Positions 7,177-13,990 of a DNA stretch of 13,990 nucleotides are shown here, one piece after another. This DNA comes from Armatimonadota bacterium. GTDB taxonomy: Bacteria; Armatimonadota; Armatimonadia; Armatimonadales; Armatimonadaceae. The stretch covers positions 1 through 13,990 of the forward strand of contig JACMMA010000114.1 in the NCBI GenBank assembly GCA_014379275.1, read 5' to 3'. Each line of letters begins with the position of its first letter. Positions within the stretch are counted from its first letter, which is position 1. The notes under the pieces are model-generated. The model did no database searches, had not been told where the DNA came from, and saw only the letters and a program-made list of their open reading frames with translations. The translations under genes and the position numbers were made by a program.

Positions 7177-7635
7177 ATGAGAAATCAAAACCTGTATCTG
7201 GTCGAGATCAAAGAAGACGGCACATTTTCGGAGAAGATCACGGGCCTGTCGGACATAGCGAAAGACGTCTGCCGGGCGTTCGTCGCCATCTACAAGGAGA
7301 CGGGGTTTCAGTCGCCGTGGACTGGCTACCTGGCGGTGCGGGACGGCGAGGTGGTCGGCATATGTGGATTCAAATCGCCGCCGATTGACGGCACGGTCGA
7401 AATATCCTACTTCACGTTCCAGCAATTCGAAAACCAGGGGATCGCTACCGACATGGCGCGAATGCTACTCGGGATCGCGCACCGCGCCGCCCCCGAATTC
7501 CGGGTCATCGCACATTCACTTGCCGAGGAAAACGCTTCGGCAGCGATCCTGCGGAAAGCGGGGTTCACGGACGCGGGCATCGTTGAGGACCCGGAAGACG
7601 GTCCCGTCCGGCGATGGCTACTGGGGAAATCGTGA
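7177..7635 (+). CDS. GNAT-family N-acetyltransferase
   Basis: This 152-residue protein (153 if the GTG at 7174 is used) has the GNAT fold order. GYLAVRDGEVVGICGF is the strand pair before motif A, and VEISYFTFQQFENQGIAT leads into the acetyl-CoA pyrophosphate loop (QGIAT). The C-terminal ENASAAILRKAGF block is typical of RimJ/RimL-type members. It would transfer an acetyl group from acetyl-CoA to an amine, either a protein N-terminus or a small molecule; the acceptor cannot be told. The promoter just upstream predicts a leaderless mRNA, for which ATG is the better start. Its stop codon overlaps the next gene as GTGA, so the two are probably translationally coupled. Confidence 0.88.
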   Translation: MRNQNLYLVEIKEDGTFSEKITGLSDIAKDVCRAFVAIYKETGFQSPWTGYLAVRDGEVVGICGFKSPPIDGTVEISYFTFQQFENQGIATDMARMLLGIAHRAAPEFRVIAHSLAEENASAAILRKAGFTDAGIVEDPEDGPVRRWLLGKS

Positions 7636-8007
7636 GCAAGCCGTATGACGTCTCGCTGAAGTGGTTACTGGAACTCAACCCTCTGGACTGGGTACGGTTT
7701 CTCGGCTTGCCGGAGGGCGACGTCTCGCTCGTGGACGCCGACCTATCTACCGTGTCCGCGTTCGCCGACCGCCTGATTCGCGTCGACGCGGAAGCGGGCT
7801 CTTATCTCCTTCATAACGAATTGGAGTCCGGCAAGGACACGGCGAACGTCGCCGAACGGCTGTACCATTACGGTGCGCTCGCCGATTACAAGTTCGGCTT
7901 GCCGGTGGTTGGTGACGTGTTCCTTTTTGCGCCGCGAAGGGAATAGCCCACGCCTGACCGGGCTCTGGATGTCGAATTCGTGGGACGAACTTCGACAAGC
8001 GGCTTAG
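7632..8007 (+). pseudogene. Truncated Rpn/PD-(D/E)XK nuclease-like protein
   Basis: Translation from the GTG at 7632 begins SKPYDVSLKWLLELNP, then shows WVRFLGLP, VDADLSTVSAFADRLIRV and LLHNELESGKD. I recognise this layout from Rpn-like or transposase-associated PD-(D/E)XK proteins, where the Asp and Glu/Gln residues make the nuclease core. The frame stops at 7946 after only 104 residues, while relatives usually run to 200 or more. The +1 frame directly continues as NSPRLTGLW and stops at 8007, which resembles the family sequence that follows the LLRPE block. A one-base change in the GGG at 7939-7941 would join them. The start overlaps the acetyltransferase stop as GTGA. If intact as read, it is a 104-residue protein (7632-7946). 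The family call is from memory of the pattern, and the frameshift is an inference. Confidence 0.6.
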
Positions 8008-8097
8008 ACGTAATGTGCATCTACGCTTTAGCATATTTCTTGCGAGCGTAATTATCTGTGCCGTTCGTTTTTATCGAACCCCGAGGAGTGCTACGAT

Positions 8098-8817
8098 TTG
8101 TGGAACCCGGATGATCATCCCGAACTGTTAAACGAGGAGTTGCAATCGGCAATTCAAGCAATTGCGGCGAGCGACACGCCGAAAACACGCAGACAACTTT
8201 ATGAAGTTCTACAGACACTGACCTACTGCGTGATTCATACCAACGAACCCGATGGAACGACTACCGTCTCGGGGATTCGGACTGCAGACGGTGCCGCGCA
8301 TATGATCGCTTTCTCTGATCCTGCCGCTCTACGGCGTTGGGACCCGGATATTGTATCGTTTCTTACGATGACTGCGGATCGTTTCTTCGCAATGGCAAAG
8401 GACAGCGCGTTCAAGGCGATCTCCCTGAATCCTGCGGGACCTGCTGGCGGTATCATCCAGCGATACGAATTCGCCGCGTTTGCGGAAGGCAAGATTCCCG
8501 ATGTCGCTCCCACGCTTCAAACCGTCACTGAACCGCACCCCGTGATCGGTAAACTACCTGAGCCATCGGAGTTGATCCTTCGGTACAAGCGGCGGAAGAT
8601 GCTACCGATGCTATCTGTGTTCCTCTTCCTCAGCGGGTTCCTCATTCTGATCTTCCCAGTCCTGCTTCAAAAAGATCACCTGAACCTGAACGAATCTCTG
8701 CTACTTTACGGGGGGCCGGTTTGCCTTCTGATCCTGATGCCCTTTACGCTCGGGCTGATCTGCTCAGTAATCTTTCCGCGTCCCGCCTTGCATCTGAGCG
8801 GGATGGCATTACTGTGA
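8098..8817 (+). CDS. SseB-domain membrane protein, N-terminal part of a frameshifted gene
   Basis: This 239-residue reading frame starts at TTG (8098), which is supported by GAGGAG at 8083-8088 with 9 bases spacing. Residues about 68-132 carry the SseB N-terminal domain pattern: AFSDPAALRRW, then ISLNPAGPAGGII and a final acidic helix. Two membrane segments follow, at about 168-190 and 200-225. The frame then breaks after FPRPALHLSG. SseB-like domains act in protein-protein or regulatory roles, and here the protein is anchored in the membrane. The rest of the protein continues in another frame (8802-9071); adding one G to the GGG at 8800-8802 would give a 324-residue product. GC content looks lower than in the neighbouring transport genes. 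Confidence 0.75.
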   Translation: MWNPDDHPELLNEELQSAIQAIAASDTPKTRRQLYEVLQTLTYCVIHTNEPDGTTTVSGIRTADGAAHMIAFSDPAALRRWDPDIVSFLTMTADRFFAMAKDSAFKAISLNPAGPAGGIIQRYEFAAFAEGKIPDVAPTLQTVTEPHPVIGKLPEPSELILRYKRRKMLPMLSVFLFLSGFLILIFPVLLQKDHLNLNESLLLYGGPVCLLILMPFTLGLICSVIFPRPALHLSGMALL

Positions 8818-9071
8818 CCGATATTTTCTACCAGACGAAAAAAGAATCATGGACAAACATAGCGATGCTAAAGTTTAGAACAGTGGGAACGGCGAAAGAC
8901 ACCCAGCACATGTTGAAGGTTTACAAGACGGACAACAAAATCGTGAGCCACGTGCATCTTGACTTCCTACACGGCTCACTGGAAGCCAACAAGCGTGAGA
9001 TCGAGGCTTACTTCGCGCGGATCTGTGCCACACATTATCCAAACACGCTGTTCCCGGACACGGTGCTTTAA
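8802..9071 (+). pseudogene. C-terminal PH-like part of the frameshifted SseB protein
   Basis: The frame beginning DGITVTDIFYQTKKESWTNI and ending at the TAA at 9069-9071 is about 89 residues. It looks like the cytosolic PH-like domain that often follows two membrane helices: a PALxLxxxGI strand, then a Trp-containing strand with W-x-x-I, and a final helix (EANKREIEAYFARI). The upstream frame ends in PALHLSG at exactly this point, so the two halves fit together as PALHLSGDGITV. Without translation from an upstream start it would need its own start codon, and none with a Shine-Dalgarno is seen. Programmed frameshifting, a real mutation and an assembly error are all possible. Confidence 0.65.
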
Positions 9072-9158
9072 CCATGCGCAGACTTGCAGACTTCGCAGCT
9101 CTCGCAAAATCGTGCAGACTGTGCCGCGTCCTGATGGGCAAATCGCCTGTTCGGTAGG

Positions 9159-9188
9159 TTGTCGCAAAGCCGTGTGAAGCGTTATAAT
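9159..9188 (+). promoter_or_regulatory. Promoter of the fused permease gene
   Basis: TTGTCG (9159-9164; four of six matches) and a perfect TATAAT (9183-9188) are 18 bases apart. The transcript would begin near 9194 and leave about 12 bases before the ATG at 9206, with no Shine-Dalgarno. CCGAACGAC (9190-9198) begins two bases after the -10 box, as it does at the 5103 promoter. Confidence 0.65.
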
Positions 9189-9205
9189 GCCGAACGACGC
9201 ACACT

Positions 9206-11176
9206 ATGGCAGTTCAACAACCCGAAACTCTTTCTTCTCTTGTCCAAGACCCGGCGATTACCGCGCCGCAAGCCGGACGCAAGCGCGAACTTTCTGACCG
9301 CGCTATCGCGAACCTGTTTCTGCTACCGACGATCCTGCTCCTCGCGGGGATGAACCTGTTCCCTCTGTTCTGGTCGCTGTACCTGTCGTTCACCGAGTAC
9401 CGTGCCGATAGCCCGAAGTCGATGCCGACGTGGATCGGCAACGAGAATTACCGCGACGCCCTCTCGAACGGCGACATCTGGCAGTCGTTCCAGATCACGG
9501 CGGGGTTTACCGTGCTGGCGGTCGGGTTGCAACTCGCCATCGGGTTCGGGCTGGCGATCCTTTTGCACCGGACGTTCCCGCTTAAAGGGTTTGTGACTAC
9601 GCTGTTCCTCCTACCAATGATGCTTTCCACAGCGGTCGTCGGGTTGTTCTGGAAGTATCTGCTCGACCCGTCGTTCGGCATCGTTAATTATCTGCTCGGC
9701 GTGGTGCATATCGCGCCGGTCAACTGGTTCGACAAAGAGCACGCGCTCTGGTCGGTGGTGATTGCGGACACGTGGATGTGGTCGCCGTTCGTGATGTTGA
9801 TCGCGCTAGCGGGACTGGCGTCGGTACCGAAAACGCTGTATGAAGCGGCGAACGTGGACCGTGCGTCGGAATGGTTCAAATTCCGCTACATCACCCTGCC
9901 GACTATCGCGCCGCTCCTGATGGTCGCCGTACTTTTCCGAACCCTCGACTCGTTCAAAATGTTCGACCTCGCCTGGATCATGACCGGAGGCGGCATCGGC
10001 AACGTCGCGGAAACGGTGTCGATCCGCGTCTTCAAACTCGCCCTCGTCCAGTGGAAAACCGGCGACGCGTGCGCCCTCGCGTATGTCGTGTTGCTGGTCA
10101 TCATCGGCTTGACGAATCTGTATCTGATTCTGCTCGCCCGCGTGAAGGGGGAGGGAATCCCGGACGCCGAACCGTTCCTCGCCCGTTTCGCCGAATCCCC
10201 CGCCATTCGTGGGATGTCGCGCGTCGTGCCGTTCGCGCTTGCCGCACTGGCACTTTTCGGCGCATACCGACTGGGCGGCGTGACACTGGTCGGGATACTC
10301 GCCGGCATCACCGCGTTCTGCGCGTTGTTGTTTCGTTTGCCGCAGTCCGTGCGCTCGGTGCTTGCTTACGGTGGGATCGTGGTCGCGCTGATAGCCTATC
10401 TGTTTCCGCTGTACTGGATGATCGCGACCGCGTTCAAACCGTTCAATCTCGTCAATCAAAACCCGCCCGCGTTCCTGTTCGCGCCGACGGGAGCCAACTT
10501 CGCCGAACTGATGCGCCGCGACACGGCGTCCACGGCGGCGTTCGGTGGGCAACTCGCCGGGTCGCTATTTATCGCAGTGACCTCAACGGTGCTCGCGGTC
10601 AGCATGGGAACCCTCGCCGCCTACGCGTTCTCACGCTTCCGCATCAAGGCGAAGAACGACGCACTATTCTTCATCCTTTCCACCCGCATGCTCCCGGCGG
10701 TTGTTGTCACCGTGCCGGTGTTCCTGATGTTCCGCAGTCTCGGCTTGCTCAACACGCATGCCGGGCTGATCCTGCTGTACACCACGGTCGGGGTCGCGTT
10801 CGCCACCTGGCTGATGAAAGGCTTCACCGACGATGTGCCGCCTGAGTATGAGGAAGCCGCTCTCCTGGACCGCTACACACGCCTGCAAGCGTTCGCCAAA
10901 ACCACCCTCCCGCTGATCGTCCCCGGCATGGCGGCGACCGCCGTGTTCTGCTTCCTGAACGCCTGGAATGAGTACGCGTTCGCGCAGTTCCTGTCTACCT
11001 CCACGCCGCTGACCGCGCCGCCATCCATTACGTCGGTGGTCGGAACGGGGGCTATCGAATGGAACAAGATTGCGGTTCGCGCCCTGATTTTCGTGACGCC
11101 CGCAGCCACTTTCACGTTCCTGATGCGAAACCACCTCCTGCGCGGGATGACCTTCGGCGCAATCAAGGGGCGGTAA
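9206..11176 (+). CDS. Fused MalF-MalG-type carbohydrate ABC transporter permease
   Basis: This 656-residue protein joins both membrane subunits of a CUT1-type sugar importer. The first half (about 33-312) has the MalF order: TM1 with LFLLPTILLLAGM, the WIGNENYRDAL stretch, FLLPMMLSTAVVGLFWKYL, and the EAA loop at 213-231. A linker region with two extra hydrophobic segments (about 340-376) follows. The second half (about 388-656) is MalG-like: LFPLYWMIATAFKP, LPAVVVTVPVFLMFRSLGL, the EAA loop at 550-570, and NAWNEYAFAQFL. Each EAA loop should dock a coupling ATPase. The conserved glycine is Arg in both (R219 and R556). No ATPase or binding protein is encoded in this window, so partners are elsewhere. 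It has its own promoter and a very short leader. Confidence 0.9.
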   Translation: MAVQQPETLSSLVQDPAITAPQAGRKRELSDRAIANLFLLPTILLLAGMNLFPLFWSLYLSFTEYRADSPKSMPTWIGNENYRDALSNGDIWQSFQITAGFTVLAVGLQLAIGFGLAILLHRTFPLKGFVTTLFLLPMMLSTAVVGLFWKYLLDPSFGIVNYLLGVVHIAPVNWFDKEHALWSVVIADTWMWSPFVMLIALAGLASVPKTLYEAANVDRASEWFKFRYITLPTIAPLLMVAVLFRTLDSFKMFDLAWIMTGGGIGNVAETVSIRVFKLALVQWKTGDACALAYVVLLVIIGLTNLYLILLARVKGEGIPDAEPFLARFAESPAIRGMSRVVPFALAALALFGAYRLGGVTLVGILAGITAFCALLFRLPQSVRSVLAYGGIVVALIAYLFPLYWMIATAFKPFNLVNQNPPAFLFAPTGANFAELMRRDTASTAAFGGQLAGSLFIAVTSTVLAVSMGTLAAYAFSRFRIKAKNDALFFILSTRMLPAVVVTVPVFLMFRSLGLLNTHAGLILLYTTVGVAFATWLMKGFTDDVPPEYEEAALLDRYTRLQAFAKTTLPLIVPGMAATAVFCFLNAWNEYAFAQFLSTSTPLTAPPSITSVVGTGAIEWNKIAVRALIFVTPAATFTFLMRNHLLRGMTFGAIKGR

Positions 11177-11290
11177 GTTATGCTCAGTGGATGCGGAACG
11201 GGCACAGGGATCAGGCAGATATTCCGAAGAAGGACCTTTTCCCATAGCTATAGACAGAATTGGAATACTAGAATCAACATCTGGCGATGT

Positions 11291-11302
11291 CACAGATCTG
11301 TG
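11291..11302. promoter_or_regulatory. 12-base perfect palindrome upstream of the secreted-protein gene
   Basis: CACAGATCTGTG is a perfect two-fold symmetric site 47 bases before the ATG at 11350. Its length and position fit an operator for a dimeric regulator, or a small stem in the leader. No clear -10/-35 pair could be assigned beside it; AATACT at 11264-11269 is the nearest -10-like sequence. Confidence 0.35.
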
Positions 11303-11349
11303 TAAGTACTCGTTTGCTTGATCAGACTTCTCGCCGTAAGGAGGATTGT

Positions 11350-12195
11350 ATGCGTTTTTTGTCCACACTTTGTATCATTCTCACCACTGCGTCCTTGTGC
11401 CTTTCTGGTAATGCGTTACGCCCCGCTGTTGCACAGGAGGCAGTCGTGTCTGCATCACCACGCAAAACGCTTGCTTTAGAAATCAGCAACAAGGCGGGCT
11501 TGGTTACCGTGCGTGAAAAAGATGGCTCCTACCGTTTCGCGCAGGTGATAACGACTTCTGATCTTCACATTGACCTTGAATTCGCAGAAACGTCTCATAC
11601 TATTCGGCTGACGTTACGCGACGCGAACAAAAAGACGTTATGGAATACGACGATTGGTAACACAGGAGTCGAGAAGTTTGGGCTTGAGTGGAAAAAAACT
11701 CGCGGCGATGATCCCGGTGTTGTCCTATCCGCCACGTACGTGGATTCCCCCGTCCGTCCACTGCTGGATAAATCGTTTTCTCCGACAGGAAAGGGGAAGG
11801 TCGTTATTGGCAATGATAACATTCTTTCGCTCGCTGATTTTTCGGATGGCAGTAGCAAAGGTATGCGTATGGAGCGACGCGGCGACGCGATGGTGATGCT
11901 CGTGTATGAGGACGGCAAATTAGTGGAGAAAGGTCGTGTCTCAATCGATGAAAAGACGGGTGCGACTACTATTACCGGGGATGGCAAAGTGCTGTCGTTC
12001 ACAAACGCCGGAAACAAAACAGCAACAATGAAAGACTCGGTAGGTACGATCAGTATTCGTACCGAAGAGCGAGACGGCAAGAAATATACTGTGCTGGATC
12101 TTGGTACCCGGCGCATTTTCTTCGAGGGAGACAGTGTGAAGTTACAAATCGGTGACGATGGTGAAATATTCTTGAGTATTCCATCGGCACCGTAG
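11350..12195 (+). CDS. Secreted protein of unknown function
   Basis: This 281-residue protein has a Sec signal peptide: MRF, a hydrophobic core, and a likely signal peptidase I site after A26-V-A28. There is no lipobox, since the residue before C17 is Leu. The mature part is rich in alternating hydrophobic and charged residues with many short Gly/Asp turns, which suggests a beta-sheet protein; it has no cysteine pairs or known catalytic motif. I do not recognise the family. The start at 11350 is chosen because AAGGAGG lies at 11338-11344 with ideal spacing and the signal peptide begins there; the in-frame ATG at 11287 would add 21 poor residues. It is transcribed alone and is convergent with the minus-strand ORF that ends 12 bases away. 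Its GC content looks lower than that of the permease gene. Confidence 0.85.
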   Translation: MRFLSTLCIILTTASLCLSGNALRPAVAQEAVVSASPRKTLALEISNKAGLVTVREKDGSYRFAQVITTSDLHIDLEFAETSHTIRLTLRDANKKTLWNTTIGNTGVEKFGLEWKKTRGDDPGVVLSATYVDSPVRPLLDKSFSPTGKGKVVIGNDNILSLADFSDGSSKGMRMERRGDAMVMLVYEDGKLVEKGRVSIDEKTGATTITGDGKVLSFTNAGNKTATMKDSVGTISIRTEERDGKKYTVLDLGTRRIFFEGDSVKLQIGDDGEIFLSIPSAP

Positions 12196-12207
12196 CCGGG
12201 CGCAATG

Positions 12208-12456
12208 CTAACTTCGTCTTGGTTTTCGCCAGCGCACGAACGCCGTGTGAATCACAAGCACGAATCCTCCCGTGGTGCCGACAAGATAGGACGCATTGGG
12301 TGCGAAGTAGTCCGCCATAAAACCGCGCAACCGCGACAGTTCGATTCGTGGGGCGATGGATGGGAAAGGGTGAACGGTCGCCGAACCGTCCGGCGAAAGG
12401 AAATAGCCGATCAACCCGGCGAAGAACGCGAACACCGCCGAAGTCACGCAATGCAC
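12208..12456 (-). CDS. Small membrane protein, uncertain 5' end
   Basis: From the GTG at 12456 this frame gives 82 residues with two hydrophobic segments: AVFAFFAGLIGYFL (about 7-20) and SYLVGTTGGFVLVIHTAF near the C-terminus, ending in a basic RWRKPRRS tail. No Shine-Dalgarno precedes the GTG. The in-frame codons before it (ERYPWRFR) look like a natural cytoplasmic lead-in to the first helix, but they begin right after two TGA codons and contain no start. An ATGATG at 12482-12487 is out of frame, so a lost start or a small frameshift is possible. It lies 73 bases downstream of the TPR-like gene on the same strand. This is the only gene candidate in the 12196-12529 gap; I see no other structure there. 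Confidence 0.4.
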   Translation of the reverse strand: MHCVTSAVFAFFAGLIGYFLSPDGSATVHPFPSIAPRIELSRLRGFMADYFAPNASYLVGTTGGFVLVIHTAFVRWRKPRRS

Positions 12457-12529
12457 CCGAAATCGCCACGGATATCGTTCTCATCATTCAATCTCATTGA
12501 ATTCGTTATTTGCCGCGGATGATCAAGCT

Positions 12530-13831
12530 TTAGCACCAGGCAGATTCAGTAACTTGCTCGTAAGCGAGACCAAACCGTGCCTGTTTGGCAATCGTGTTTG
12601 CGACAAGCCATACCCAGTCGCAAGGTTTTCCGATGTTAACACAGGCGCTATAGAAATCTCTGTAAGCCAACACGGCGTCTTCCGTAAAGCCGGATTCTGC
12701 CAGCACTGTTGCAAGTTGGGAAAAAGCAAACCCATAGAGTTCGCTCTGTTTGACCTCCTCCCATACTTCATACAGTAGAATACGTGCTTCAATAGTATGA
12801 CCGGCCTTCGCCATAAGAGATCCGATCGAAGTCAATGTTACAAGTCGCTGATTTGTTGTCGTGTCGTGAAAGACAGCATAGGAAGCAGTGATCCGGCCAG
12901 CACTTCCAATAGCCAGGTTGAAGCTTCCCTTTTTAGCTAACTGTAAGGAATATCGCTCGTAGTACAGAGCGCGAAAACTCTCGCACCATTGCGCCTCCTT
13001 GAAAAGTTTTTGGGCGGTGTCGATTTCTCCCAACGCAAGATATGCCTCAATCACCCCAAATCGGACCACTTCGTCTTCATCCATTTCACTTCCCGTGTCG
13101 CTGAAAGCTGGCAAGATGCCGCTCAAAAATTGGAATGGTCCCTCTTCACTCTTGAATCTCACCGGCACGTCAGCAAGGTAGTCTTCTGCATTTCGCAATA
13201 CAAAGCGTGCTTCTTTCAATTGCTCGGTGTAGGCAAAAGTACAAGCAAGCCTCGCCCATGCACTTGCTCGGCTTAACGCTGACTCCATTTTGTGGATTGT
13301 CGCAACTGCCCTATCGCGTTTCTTCAAACTTCCCCAACCGGTAGTTAACCAGAGCAATGTGGAATCCCGACAGAGCGACTCACTCGGTAGCAACCGCTCA
13401 ACATGCGCTAGCCAGTCCTGCCTTTCTAACAACATCGATGCCGTAATAACATTAGACAACAAGCCTGTTTTGTTCTCGTCTGGTGCAGACTCTGCCGAGG
13501 AAAGCCAATTCGCGACAATACGGTCAGTGTCTTCTTGATAACCGTGCCGTGATAGAAGCAAAATTGTAGACGCGAACAATGAACCGCCGCCCCGCTCGAC
13601 ATGCGAGATAGCCTCGGTGAGACAACGCGTTACTTCCTCTGCCATCCCCAATGCCTTGTAAGCCTCAGCAAGATGCACCAGTGCATGATCATCTTCACCG
13701 TCAAGGTTCAGCGTGTCGTGCGCTGCTTTTTCAACCGCTGCCAACGCTTCACTGACTTCCGCTCGAATCCGATGCTCCACCATCGCCATTTCAGGGAGGC
13801 TGTTGCTTTCGGCATTCGGCGTGGTATTCAT
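12530..13831 (-). CDS. TPR-like helical-repeat protein
   Basis: This 433-residue protein is almost wholly helical, with repeated pairs such as ALVHLAEAYKALGMAEEVTRCL, written here only as a motif type: a small residue, an aromatic or Leu, and Gly/Ala at TPR positions. Further repeats are visible around 160-200, 210-240, 270-300 and 340-400. Such alpha-solenoids bind other proteins; there is no enzyme motif, signal peptide or membrane segment. The ATG at 13831 has only a weak AAGAG site. It starts 9 bases after the metH stop codon, so it is probably co-transcribed. By eye its GC content (about 52% in a sample) is below that of the transport genes. The partner is unknown. Confidence 0.75.
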   Translation of the reverse strand: MNTTPNAESNSLPEMAMVEHRIRAEVSEALAAVEKAAHDTLNLDGEDDHALVHLAEAYKALGMAEEVTRCLTEAISHVERGGGSLFASTILLLSRHGYQEDTDRIVANWLSSAESAPDENKTGLLSNVITASMLLERQDWLAHVERLLPSESLCRDSTLLWLTTGWGSLKKRDRAVATIHKMESALSRASAWARLACTFAYTEQLKEARFVLRNAEDYLADVPVRFKSEEGPFQFLSGILPAFSDTGSEMDEDEVVRFGVIEAYLALGEIDTAQKLFKEAQWCESFRALYYERYSLQLAKKGSFNLAIGSAGRITASYAVFHDTTTNQRLVTLTSIGSLMAKAGHTIEARILLYEVWEEVKQSELYGFAFSQLATVLAESGFTEDAVLAYRDFYSACVNIGKPCDWVWLVANTIAKQARFGLAYEQVTESAWC

Positions 13832-13840
13832 ATCAAGCTC

Positions 13841-13990
13841 TTACACTGATGGCTCATAATTCAGTATTGGCGATAGCCAACGCTCTATTTCCGGGACCGG
13901 CATTTCTTTGCGGGCGGCGTAGTCGGCGACCTGATCGGGTTCGATCTTGCCGACCGCGAAGTAATCCGCGTCCGGGTGGGATAAGTAGAA
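13841..13990 (-). CDS. metH: Cobalamin-dependent methionine synthase, C-terminal end (partial)
   Basis: The last 49 residues of a gene that continues past the window edge are readable in the frame running from 13990. They read YLSHPDADYFAVGKIEPDQV, then DYAARKEMPVPEIERWL and PILNYEPSV before TAA. This matches the end of the MetH activation domain, where S-adenosylmethionine reductively reactivates the cobalamin enzyme. The enzyme transfers the methyl group of methyltetrahydrofolate to homocysteine. It implies a cobalamin-using host. The stop is 9 bases before the TPR-like gene, which suggests one transcript. An activation-domain-only homologue split from the rest of MetH cannot be excluded from this fragment. 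Confidence 0.85.
   Translation of the reverse strand, partial: FYLSHPDADYFAVGKIEPDQVADYAARKEMPVPEIERWLSPILNYEPSV

Noticed and set aside
8063..8079. Small hairpin GTTCG/CGAAC before the SseB gene
   Set aside because: Five pairs with an AT-rich loop and no T-run; could arise by chance.
9078..9120. Three copies of GCAGACT, two of them in tandem
   Set aside because: Too few and too short to be a repeat array or a CRISPR; no regular spacing.
9871..10845. Open frame of 324 codons inside the permease gene on the plus strand
   Set aside because: It lies in another frame of the permease, is very rich in Arg and Pro, and has no membrane or catalytic pattern; typical of a high-GC shadow frame.
12050..12487. 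Minus-strand frame of 145 codons beginning at ATGATG
   Set aside because: It overlaps the 3' end of the secreted-protein gene, has no domain, and the small membrane frame in the same area reads better as protein.

Overview
The window is about 14 kb of bacterial chromosome with high-GC genes (roughly 60% by eye) and most likely comes from Armatimonadota. The best lineage clues are a prepilin-like protein with the FPVFAQAREKAR block and a C-terminal H...DG signature, a 672-residue DUF6785/DUF6784-type membrane protein, a spore-photoproduct-lyase-family radical SAM enzyme, and a single-chain fusion of two sugar ABC permeases. This assignment rests on recognised protein style, not on a marker gene. 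I see no rRNA, tRNA, CRISPR array, insertion sequence or prophage gene.

Layout. 1-600: a bidirectional terminator and a minus-strand glycine-zipper protein. 784-2637: a minus-strand HAD phosphatase/phosphomutase divergent from a plus-strand Gfo/Idh/MocA oxidoreductase, which ends in a hairpin terminator. 2697-3842: a small unknown ORF with a strong Shine-Dalgarno, then the prepilin-like protein and a terminator. 3867-4997: the SPL-family gene behind two TATAAT boxes. 5087-7121: the large DUF6785-type membrane protein. 7139-8007: a GNAT acetyltransferase read from an apparently leaderless promoter, overlapped by a truncated Rpn/PD-(D/E)XK-like gene. 8098-9071: an SseB-domain membrane protein that is split by a one-base frameshift. 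9159-11176: the MalF-MalG fused permease with its own promoter. 11350-12195: a secreted beta-rich protein of unknown function. 12208-13990 (minus strand): the end of metH, a TPR-like protein and a small membrane ORF, arranged as a possible operon.

The genes do not form one pathway; most are single transcription units with their own promoter or terminator. The clearest common theme is promoter architecture: good TATAAT-like -10 boxes lie so close to start codons that several transcripts should be leaderless or nearly so. Two of these promoters share the nine bases CCGAACGAC at the same distance from the -10 box. The most unusual protein feature is the fused permease, where the conserved glycine of the EAA loop is arginine in both halves. 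Two coding disruptions (near 7941 and 8801) both lie at GGG runs and may be real decay or assembly errors.
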